DNA of 64,000 nucleotides from Hypoxylon rubiginosum (taxonomy: Eukaryota > Ascomycota > Sordariomycetes > Xylariales > Hypoxylaceae). Of the stretch, positions 42,248 through 51,554 are shown one piece after another; position 1 is the stretch's first letter, and every line of letters starts with the position of its first letter. The notes below the pieces were generated by a model. It searched no databases. It worked only from the letters and a program-made list of their open reading frames with translations, and was not told where the DNA came from. A program made the position numbers and the translations under genes. Where the stretch lies: contig CADCXA010000010.1 of the NCBI GenBank assembly GCA_902806565.1, forward strand, positions 496,001 through 560,000, in the 5' to 3' direction.

Positions 42248-44224
42248 TCAGTAGCTCCCGCTTAGCCTTGGCTTGGGCGTCGGCTTGGGTACGGGCTTGT
42301 AGCAGTATGTCGCCTGGGTTAGGATATCGGCAAATGGTTCCTTACGATAACCCAGCTCCTGGGCGTAGGACAAGGCAGTGTAGCCATCGTTGTCTTTGAT
42401 GTGAACATCGGCACCCATTTCGACCAATGTTTTGGCAGCCATAGCGTTCCCCATTCTTGTAGCTATAATGACCGGCATGGTTCCGTGGTTAGACGGATGG
42501 TTTAGATCCGCACCATGGTCGATCAGCAATTCGATAAGACTCTCGGATCCGAAAGCCGCGGCTATGCCTAGCAGTAAGCAACGGTTAACGGACTCCGGCG
42601 TCATTCTAGCATCCATTTCTAGGGGACGCTCGACGATAGGATAACTATCCATGAGAATGGCCCCGGTCAATGGTGTGTAACCAAAGGCGTCCGCAGACTC
42701 GATGTTGGCTCCATTCTCGAGCAGAATATCGACTACAGCCACGTGCCCCGACGATGCTGCCAAGAATAACGGAGTCCTTGACTGCTGATCTTCCTTTTAT
42801 CCGCGCCAAGCTCGAGTAGGGCTTTCACGGCTTGTTTCCCATATTTAGAAGCAGACGAGAGAGGTGGTCGTCCGAACTTGTCTTGGGCGTCGAGTTCGGC
42901 GCCCTCCTGGTGAAGTAGTTTAATAGTAGACATATGGCCCCGGGTCGTCGCAGCGGAAAGCGCCGTATCCCCGTGCTCACCTTGGGCATCGACAAGAGCG
43001 CCGTGCTTAATAAGCATACCTACTTATTGCAGCATCTTGCCCTGCAAATGCAGCGCCAATAGACTGGAGAGCCAAGCCCATTATCAGTACCATTCATATT
43101 GGCGCCCACCCTAATCAATCGCATCATCTCGGCTAAGAGACCTACGGAAGCAGCACGTATCAGGTTGAATGGCTGGTAGTTAATTCCATCTGGCGGATCG
43201 AGAAGTGCACCTTGGATTTGTGATGGGGTTTGTCCGTTGGAATTCGCTGCGTTCATTTTATGGATATATCGTGCGGTCTCCCAGGTTAGATCTTCGCCAT
43301 CTTCAATTAACACGTTCGTGCCTAGTCGGTGGCCTTCGTCAGCCGCTATATATATCACTTCGACCGTCCGGGCTCATCGAATCTATGTTGGCACCTTCGT
43401 TGACTAGTCGGTCGATCTCTTCTGCCACGTTGCCGCTCCCAGTAACAAGATCAAACATCGCTACTGATTGCTCCGTCGAATCTTTCCAAGTAGGCTTAAT
43501 GGCAGATGTCCTTTGCCCGAGGAGATTAACTATTGTCGTATGTTCCTGTCGGGCAGCAAGGAAATGGGCTGTATTTCCATCAACCGTCTCGGCTGTCGGA
43601 TCAGCTCCGTTATCGAGCAAGCTTTCCGCCACGGCTTGATGGCTATTATGTGTGGCAATGTATAACGGTGTCTATAGGTTATTGTGTTGGGTCGTGGTAT
43701 TGGTATTATTGTGAAGTAGTAGCGAGACCATACTATCATTCCCCCATGATGTTGCAATGCTCAAGGCCGTCCTGCCGATATTTAATTTTTGCCTCGAGAT
43801 GAGCTCCGTGATCCACCAGAAATCGAGCCGCTAAACAGTTTCCCAGATTAGAAGCAACATGCAGAGGGGTCCAGTTTCTATAGTTGCGAACCTCTGCATT
43901 TTCGAGTAGGTACTGCATGGTTTCTGTATGTTCTCCAGCAGCGGCATGATGTATATGCCAATTCCCGTAGGCGTCCATTGTATTGAGGGTGGCATTGTGA
44001 TTTACAAGCAGCTGTAATATTTCCGTACGGCCTTAAAGTGCCGCTATAATTATAGCGCTGTAACTTGCCTTATCCTTTTGATCAACGGCAACGTTATGGC
44101 GTAAGAGCACTTCGACCGCTTCACGATTACTCCGGCTTACGGCGGTAGTGAGTAGCGTTACTCTATTATCATCTGCCTCCATGAGAATGTGTCTTGCGTG
44201 TCTTCGAGATATTCTCTCTACCAT
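42248..44224 (-). pseudogene. decayed ankyrin-repeat gene
   Basis: Six minus-strand frames end to end encode ankyrin repeats, with motifs such as WTPLHVASNLGN, VDHGAHLEA, GDTALSAATTRGHMSTIKLL, FGYTPLTGAIL and SNHGTMPVIIATRMGN. About a dozen repeats are recognisable. They are broken by in-frame stops (for example TAA near 44035, in AAL*GR where Gln is expected) and several frame changes near 43735, 43350, 43020 and 42770. The last frame ends only 8 bp before the HET relic starts. This could be one former ankyrin-HET gene or two neighbours; HET domains are normally N-terminal, so two genes are a little more likely. Confidence 0.78.
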
Positions 44225-44241
44225 GACAAGTCAGCTTTTAT

Positions 44242-45841
44242 ATGTCCTCAAGGTCTGGACCTTGATCACGGCCAGCCATACCGCCGTACAGCACGTTGGA
44301 GGTTCAGGAGGTTGAGAACCACAATATCAGTAACGATGGGGGATATAAAGAAACTGTTATTAGCCAATATATAAGTCTCAACTTTCATCACGCTCCGCTC
44401 GAACTTGATCAACGAGACATTTCCAATCCGTAGGTTATTTACCAAGGCGGTGAGCTACCTCCAAACAGCCGATACAGCCTCCCAGACGTCGATAAAGAAG
44501 TAGCAACTATAACAAACAGGATCTGTGGTCTGCCAAGGCGTGGCTTTTATATCATCCTTACGATCACGTTGCTTTTAGTAATCATAATAGGCGGTATCGT
44601 CGGAGGAGTTGTTGGTAGCCTTTCAAGCAGACAGCAGCCGAATGATGTCTCCCAGCCGGACGACGAGAATCTGAACATGAGCAATAATAATTCATCGTCG
44701 CCGCACAAGCGCCAACGCCAACATCCTCAGCATACCGAAGCTCACGTCGTCTAACCGGACGGACGCGCACGGCCTCGCCCACCGCACGGTGTTCTTCCAG
44801 GACCCGACCAACGCCATCGTGGCGCGCGAATGGGACGGGCAGAACCGCACGTGGACGACCAACAACGTGACGGACTTCATGCGCAACAGCGCCACGCCGC
44901 TGAACCCGCTCCCGGGGACGCCGCTGGCCAGCGCCTCGGGCGTCTGGAGCCTGAAGACCGGCAGCGAGACCCACCTGTTCTTCCTGACGCCCGACTACCA
45001 CATCAGCAGCATGTTCCTGTACTCGCCGAACACGGCGCCGCAGGGGTGGCGCTACGACGTGCTAGGCGACGCGTCACTGCAGGCGAGATCCGGCTCACAG
45101 TTCGCGGTCATGTGGCAGCGGTGTTTTACGTCCGACTGCGAGGCCGGCACCGGCTGGTGGGTCTTCGCGTACCAGAACGGCAGCAGCGGCGTATGCGTGG
45201 CAACTCGACGGATTATAGTTGCATAGCGCTGCTGGATGTCGAGGTCGCCGATTACACGAGCCTGGCGTTCGCGCCGCAGCTTGGCGACGGAGGCACCGTC
45301 GGCCGCTCACTGCTGGCTTGGGAGAGCCTAAGTTCGTCGGAGACGGGGGTCATGCAGAAGAGCATGTATAATCCAAATGGGTGGGCGACGCATGGTAAGT
45401 TTTCCCTTTTTCCGGCTTCGGTATGTTTAACGCACATTTACTTTGCACTGTTTGCCTCAACTGATTAGGTAGATATGCCTCAGTATAACGTAGCTAACAC
45501 AGGAGGGTGAGATGGTCTACAACCTACCAACGCCGCCGTCGACGCCGCAATTCGCGATTACGGTTCTGAGCAACTTCATACAGACCTTTTTCCTGGCGTT
45601 GCGACTGAACGGCACGATTGGTGCGCTGTGGTATGACAACAGCGCCATACCGATCGACAGCGTCCGGTTCAGCGGCGGACCGCCTGGCGCTGCCGATCCC
45701 GTCAATTTTATCGTCATCGTGGTTAGCGAGGACGTTGTGGTTTACGGCATCTCTGGCGACATGGTCCTAGAGTATGAGCTAGACGGCATGGATCCGCCAA
45801 GTTACGGTGTACCCGTGAGCGCTGCCCAACCAATTATATAA
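44242..45841 (+). pseudogene. decayed type II membrane protein with fucose-lectin-like domain
   Basis: From ATG 44242 one frame runs past two in-frame stops (TGA after MSSRSGP, TAG after RDISNP) through a Pro-rich cytoplasmic part (KEVATITNRICGLPRRGF) into one membrane helix (YIILTITLLLVIIIGG, then IVGGVVGS). An Asn/Ser stalk follows, then a frameshift near 44700. The next frame gives HRTVFFQDPTNAIVAREWDG and WSLKTGSETHLFFLTPDY, blades like those of fungal fucose-specific lectins. Another shift near 45195 leads to ADYTSLAFAPQLGDGG, a donor-like GTAAGT at 45395 and a last part at 45512-45841 (NLPTPPSTPQFAITVL, ALWYDNSA). Two stops plus two or three frame breaks mean it is not functional. Its GC content is much higher than the neighbours', suggesting a younger or differently mutated sequence. 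Confidence 0.7.
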
Positions 45842-46146
45842 TCGTCTCATCTGTTCTAGTAAGAGAAATCTTTAATGGCTCGGCATGATGGAAGCGAAAA
45901 GAATTTAAATCTTCAGACAAACAACGGAACTGATTTATGTTAGATACCTACCTGATTGTAGGTAATTGTTGAATAGGAGAGGAATTATCGTGTAGCCCAA
46001 ATAGGCTTAGTGAAGTGGTCTGTGACCACTACCCCTATTTGGCGCGAATCTCAATAAGAAACCATATAACTTACATAGCAATACACACGCCTCCGATCCA
46101 TGTGCTGCCATTACTGGCACACCCATTCACTCATACATCCCACTAT
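45842..46146. other. spacer carrying repeat B copy 2
   Basis: Contains repeat B inverted at 45968-46055; otherwise nothing seen. Confidence 0.5.
45968..46055 (-). repeat. dispersed repeat B, copy 2 (inverted)
   Basis: The reverse complement of this segment matches 2933-3026 over its whole length with few gaps; see copy 1. Confidence 0.75.
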
Positions 46147-49100
46147 TCAATCCCTAACGTTCAGCTTCTCGAATTGGGCAATCGTCTCTTTCAGATTATC
46201 GGCTGCCGCCTCAGCCGCCGCAAGTTTCGCGTACTCCTGCTCGTGACTCGCTGCACTTGTACGCTCTAGCTAGTCGGCGCCTTCAACGAGCTTACGCTGC
46301 TTTTTAGCCGACTCTATGGCCTTAGCTAGCTTCTCCTTAGACTTGGCGATCAAATAGCGCGTTAATAGTATGGGCCACGCCCAACAATAGTCAGTTGATA
46401 TGCTGTATATACTGAGTTACCAGGGGGGATGGTGTCTGCGTCCTTGGAGATAGTAATGGATGCAATTGCTTTGCTGGCGAGCGCTTCGATCTGTGAAATC
46501 TCCGCCTCGATGAGGTCGCGCTGTGCGGCTTTGAGGGCGACAATGAAGCCGTTGCCACCTAGCTTAAGTTCTTAACCCCGTACTCAGCTGCGAGCGAGCG
46601 CAAGCCTCTCGAGCACGCGAGCAGCAAGCCGTACTTGTGTGCGGCCTCTTCGTCGTGGAAGTCTTCACGATAGCTAGGGTAGGCTGCTACAACAATAGAC
46701 GGTGTCGTGTCACGTGCCCTGCGCGGCAGTCGCTGCCACAACTCCTCGGCAACGAATGGTATAAAGGGATGCATCAAGGCGAGACTAGCACCAACAGTGC
46801 CGTATAACGTGTCAATCGCGCTCCTCTGCCCCTCCGGGACGCCGTCGGAAATGATAACCTTAGAGATCTCGATGTAGATATCACAAAGGGAATCTAACCA
46901 GTACTGGTAGATAATTTGGGATGCGCGTGAGAACTCTCTGGCGTCCAATGCAGCATGAATGTCTCGGGCAATGGAGTTGAGTTGATGGATGATTCATCGC
47001 TTCGGTGACGGTTCTTTGCCCATCTTGGCTGGTGCTTTGGGGGAATACAGTCGTTTGGAAGCCTGCTAAGCACATATTTCGTGGCTTGGTAGATCTTGTT
47101 GCCTGTGAACCGTAAATTAGCATCATGAGACACTGTATAAATAGTAGTCGTGATAAAAAAGGCGGTATTTATAGAATCTCCGATAACTGGCCAATTGCTT
47201 GATATCGAAATTGATATCGCCACTCTCGGTCGTATAGTTCACAAGGCTAAAGCGTAGCGCATCGGTTCCGCACTCAGGCATACCCTGAGGGAAGCTCTCT
47301 TTTTGGTTCTTGCTGGTGTGGCGTATTCCTTCTCGTCGAGGTTGCCGAGCTTCAACTTCTCCTGTAGCGCTTCTAGAGTGATGCCGTTGATCATGCCGAC
47401 AGGGTCGATGACATTACCAAACAATTTAGACCTAATGTGCAGTCAACATATACACCCTACACATGACGTTAGTGGCAATGGCTAGAGGCAGGGACTTGCA
47501 TTTTTCTTCCTTGAACATCTCTGATGAGCGATTGTGTATAGACCTCCTTGAACAAGATCTTGCTCGTGAGCTTTGAACTAGGCATGATCGTACGGGTCAA
47601 TAGAATGTCCCAGTCACTACCACAAAAAATATTTAGTATAATATAAAGCACACAAGAACTGAGATTGCGAAAGGATACGTACGTCTCCAAGGCGGAGGTT
47701 GGGGAAAGCTCCTGCAAGTCCTGCGTGTTTTTCGGCTAACCGAAGATAGCGTATGGCCAGAGGCCGGCAGAGAACCAGATGTCGAAGACGTTGGGGTCTT
47801 GTTCTAGGGTAAACTCCTGGTTTGGGAATTTGGCGCTAGCCTTCTCCTTGGCTTCGGCTGCACTCTTAGCCACGATCCATCAATCTAAGTAGCTTTTCTC
47901 AGACGTCCCTAGTCGTATCTTTATCTCGCTGTTCCGCACAGCATCAAGGGCGGATTCCGCGAGACCCTTCATCCACATCCACCACTGGGGTTTAAGCAGA
48001 GGCTTGATAATGTGCTTAGACTTACCACATAGTCAGATAGTTATCAGGTGGTTTTTCGTCTTAACGAACAAACCAAGCTGTGTAAGCTCCAATATCTGAC
48101 ATCATATCGTTTCTGGCCCTGGCACTTGCCCGCATTCTCACTCATGGTGCCATTATCGTTGAGAATGTTCATGGACGGAAGTGTGTGCCTGGCGCCGATG
48201 GCAAAATCGTTCTGATCATGTGCCGGGGTTATATTTCTAAACGGAACTGCCCATGTATCAGCATTTAAGGTCAACAGAGAATGACACAAGAATATGAAAG
48301 CAAGTTGCAGTTTTTAGAAATACTCGCGACCCACCGAACACACTTGGAATCATGTTGGGACGAAACCAGGGCAGGAAAAATCAGAATCACTCACACGGCG
48401 CCGGTTCCAAACCCTTTCTCGACGTAGGTTTCAACAATGATAGGGAGTCTACGGTTCAGGATCGGGTGCTGGACGAATTTGCCGACCAAATGCTTAAAAC
48501 GCTCGTTATCAGGGTGGACGATGACACTACTGGTCTCGAGACGCATGGTAGTGATCTCAATTGTTTCGTTCGAAGACTAAGTAGGTAAGGACTCCGAATT
48601 CCACTTTCTGTATATGAAATCAGCATGAGCTCTTACCTAACATAGATACTGTCACCATGTCCTTACGCGTTCATATCCGGGCACATCGAGAACCGTTTGA
48701 CCAGAGAGCTCCTTGGTCTCAACCTCCAGGTCAGATATGGTAGTGTTCAATTTGACCGACCAGTTAACGAACTTATTCTCACGGTAAATCTACAATAAGT
48801 GTTTTACGTTAGCGGGAGTCCAGCTATCTAAGATTCTTTAGGTAAGTGAAGCAATATAATCAAACGTACAAAGTCGTCTTCGTGAAATTTCACAAATGCC
48901 TCCAGGACGGCCTTAATGAGCTGAGGGTCTATCGTGAACGCTACTCTCATCTAGTCAAATGATCTTCCCTGTAATTTAGTCACTCGTCGGCAAAAGAGAC
49001 TCGCCAGACAACGCAGAACGCGGTTGATGCGCCTATGATAGTCGTCCTTCTAATCCAGAGCACGCTCCACAAACTTCTCGCGACCCAGGTCGTGGCGGGT

Positions 49101-49659
49101 GGTCCGCTCTCTCCACCACAACATATTCTCAATATCGCTCTGGGTAGATATACTGGCGTGGTCACAGCCAGGGATGAACAAGATTGAGAAGCCGCGCATG
49201 CGGTGCCAGCGGATCAGCACACCCCACAGCGCGGTACTGAGAGCATGACCGCAGCGCAGCGCGCCGGTGATATTGGGTGGAGGGATGGGAATAACAAAGG
49301 CGGGGCAAGCTTCTTGCCAGTGTCGTCGAAGCGAGGTTGGAAGGAACCGGACTTTTCCCACCAGGCGTACCAAGCAGATTCGACAGTACGCGGATGGTAG
49401 GCAGCATCGTGGGCGTCGGTCAAGCCGCCAAGGATCTTTTTCTCACCGGTAGGTGTCTTCTCGATGTATACGGGCAATGCTTCAGCCTTTTCCTTGTTGC
49501 TATTGACCCTGAGGACGGTGCCAACTTTAGCATGCTTCTGGCCTTCTAGCGCTCTTTCTCAGCATTCCTGTTCTTGTCCTTGCCTTAATCTTTAACCTTA
49601 GCCTCGATCTGTTCCTTCGCGGCGGGGTTGCTAGTAGTATCGTCGGGTTGAGTTGCCAT
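46147..49659 (-). pseudogene. decayed valyl-tRNA synthetase copy
   Basis: A relic of a eukaryotic valyl-tRNA synthetase, recognisable from end to end on the minus strand. Blocks in order are: N-terminal Lys/Glu-rich start at ATG 49659 (MATQPDDTTSN), EKTPTGEKKILGGLTDAHDA, ESAWYAWWEKSG, IPIPPPNITGALRCGHALST, IRWHRMRGF, PGCDHASISTQS; then, far downstream, GNVIDPVGMINGITLEAL, the anticodon-binding part (IPFVAEELWQRLPR) and a C-terminal coiled coil ending KLNVRD-stop at 46147. The HIGH-type motif, normally His-Cys-Gly-His, reads RCGHA. The KMSKS region before GNVIDPV reads RSKLF. Many stops and frame changes occur (for example TAG in GAD*LERT and TAA near 46365). The cell must carry a working copy elsewhere; this one cannot charge tRNA. 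Confidence 0.88.
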
Positions 49660-50335
49660 GCTAATGGTCTTATGAAGCCGTCGATGCTTGGCCTGTGGAA
49701 GTCTACGTCGGTTGTCGAGACGAGGGCAGAAGCGGATGTGCAAGTGAGTATTGATGTGAAGAATAGTGTAGACTAGGCCGACTCGTAGTGGTGAATGCTC
49801 GAGCGATGGTGATAAAATCAAATTCGACCAACAGATGATTTAAATGGGTGAGTCATCATTAGGTACTTTCTGTGCTTTCTTGCTGTGGGCCTGTGCGGGG
49901 ATACCAATAGCGCTAATAGGAATCGACCCCTTCTAGAATAAACCTTACACATATAAGTAGATCAATACGGGAACTTGTACGAAATGCGACATCTAGAAGC
50001 CATAAGCGAGGAATATTCTTTAATTCGAAAGGTCACTTATGTATGTACTTATCAATTAACTCATCTATGTACTTTGACGACGGTGGTCTATTCTTACCAT
50101 TCATTTGTTCGTACCGCCAATCTGAGCCTCTCAATGGTGTATTCACCCGTTGTGACACATAAGCAAGTTCGCGGGAGTAACGCGCGTCGGCAGCGGCTCG
50201 ACAACGCTGTCGTAGTTTACCGAAAAGAAGAATGGAATGCTATATGTCTCGATCCTCGTTAGGTTGAGTACCTGATGCATCGTGCTTTAATATAGCCCGT
50301 TAGTCAGGCGTGCTAAAGTCCAGTCAGTCAGTCAG
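49660..50335. other. spacer with repeat C copy 2
   Basis: No gene supported. The T-arm-like module occurs at 49897-49930. A forward frame at 49975-50262 has no motif. The short unit CAGTCAGTCAGT occurs near 50320-50335. Confidence 0.45.
49897..49930 (-). repeat. repeat C copy 2 (tRNA T-arm-like module)
   Basis: GGGGATACCAATAGCGCTAA then TAGGAATCGACCCC. It shares GGGATACCA-ATAGCGCTAATAG with the copy at 56231. Confidence 0.6.
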
Positions 50336-50590
50336 TTATTTATTAACCAACACGTGCACCCCTTTCCCCGGTAGAACCAGGTAGGACCAGGCAGCACTAG
50401 GAGACGAGCATAACTTTCGCATCAACTCATCGATATTGACCACAGATGTATTCTCAATCAGCTCGGCATCGACCCAGGAGCCATCGGGCGAGAGGATTGT
50501 GTCTGTAGCAAGATGGTGAAACACTCAAAATCGCAGTGTGGCCTTATGCCCATCGCCTTCAGGGCGTTTACCGTCGATTCATCATCGGTG
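50336..50590 (-). other. coding-like remnant, unknown
   Basis: Minus-strand sequence reads STVNALKAMGIRPHCDF, a stop, then FHHLATDTILSPDGSWVDAE and LVLPGKGVHVLVNK to a stop at 50336. The composition is protein-like and one in-frame stop separates two parts. I do not recognise it. Confidence 0.3.
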
Positions 50591-50592
50591 TT

Positions 50593-50745
50593 AGGACCTT
50601 AGCCCTTGTCGCTTAAGTAGGGCTACGGACCTGTTGATCACCCTTAAGGCCTAGATAGGAGTTACGAAAATCTCATGGCCCGAAAGGGGGCTAACGGACC
50701 TGCATAGGGGTTACGGGCTTGTTAGCATTAAGGAAGGGATAAACT
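50593..50745 (+). repeat. dispersed repeat D, copy 2
   Basis: Same orientation and order of words as 40245-40380, with an extra 18-bp stretch (GGCCCGAAAGGGGGCTAA) between the two GTTACG words. Confidence 0.75.
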
Positions 50746-50899
50746 TGGGAGTTAGGCCTCTTGGCTCATAAGCCCCTTTGTCCTGACCTCCTGTAAAGTT
50801 TATATATAGCTCCTTACTTCGATTCGATTATTAGCTTATAGATTACCTAGGTTGGGTGATCATTGACATGCGAGCCTGGCCATAGAAGAAATGGTGAAG

Positions 50900-51240
50900 A
50901 AAGGAGAAAACGCATGAGCTTCTTATGGTCAGCTCTAGCTAGCGCAACACTTCTCGCCAAGTTGCACACCTCATCATAGGCAGCCCCAGCCGGATCAAAA
51001 TGCGCACGTCTTTGGGAAGATCGTAAAGATTCCCCGTAGGAAGTGCATCATCCACGCTTCAACATCCACCGACTAAGACTCTGGCCTAGGCCACTTAGAT
51101 ACCCGAGATAAAGTATGTAGTGAAAATCGAGATCTCTGATATGTTGAACACCGTAATAGGGTCTGGCTTAATGTGCCCAGTGTGATAGAGGTCAAGTGCC
51201 TCTCTGATTAACTGCAAGAACCACACTCGTATTAGTTCAA
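50900..51240 (-). pseudogene. possible highly reducing polyketide synthase relic
   Basis: A minus frame near 51115-51235 reads LIREALDLYHTGHIKPDPIT then VFNISEISIF. This resembles the end of the enoylreductase region of reducing polyketide synthases (a helix, a 'G-I-P--P-TVF' turn and a helix). Downstream, YLSGLGQSLS could be a degraded ketoreductase Gly motif, followed by frame changes and stops. With so few residues the call is tentative. It is not next to the carrier-domain relic at 21479. Confidence 0.35.
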
Positions 51241-51554
51241 CTCTTCAAGTTCTCTCAATGATATGTATCAGGCTTTCAAGACTTACTCATATAATACTTC
51301 TCGACGGTGATTGCCAGAGCCCGAATAAATAAAGACGGATTCACCGGGGCGTGATCGTGGAACGCGTACAGCGTGGAGTCAACGCCAGACGTGCGGGCGC
51401 GGCGGCAACCTAATATCATCGTTCGCATGCGAAATAGCGAGCTTCGACCGGAGTCTGGTAGAAAGCGTCTGGTCTCGAGAAGGCCAGCAAAAGAATAAAA
51501 ATCTCCTAGATTCATAGGGTGAAGCTACCATGTTGGGAATTTCCTTCAGGGCAA
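51241..51554. other. short unassigned stretch downstream of the protease gene
   Basis: A minus frame at 51276-51515 (79 codons) and the 3' region of the Ulp1-like gene. No motif recognised; it could be a further relic. Confidence 0.3.

Noticed and set aside
40906..44224. A functional NLR-type receptor (HET plus ankyrin)
   Set aside because: Multiple in-frame stops and frame changes in both parts and no nucleotide-binding domain between them.
44582..45001. A 139-codon minus-strand frame rich in Arg/Ala
   Set aside because: GC-rich antisense shadow of the lectin relic; the plus strand shows recognisable blades.
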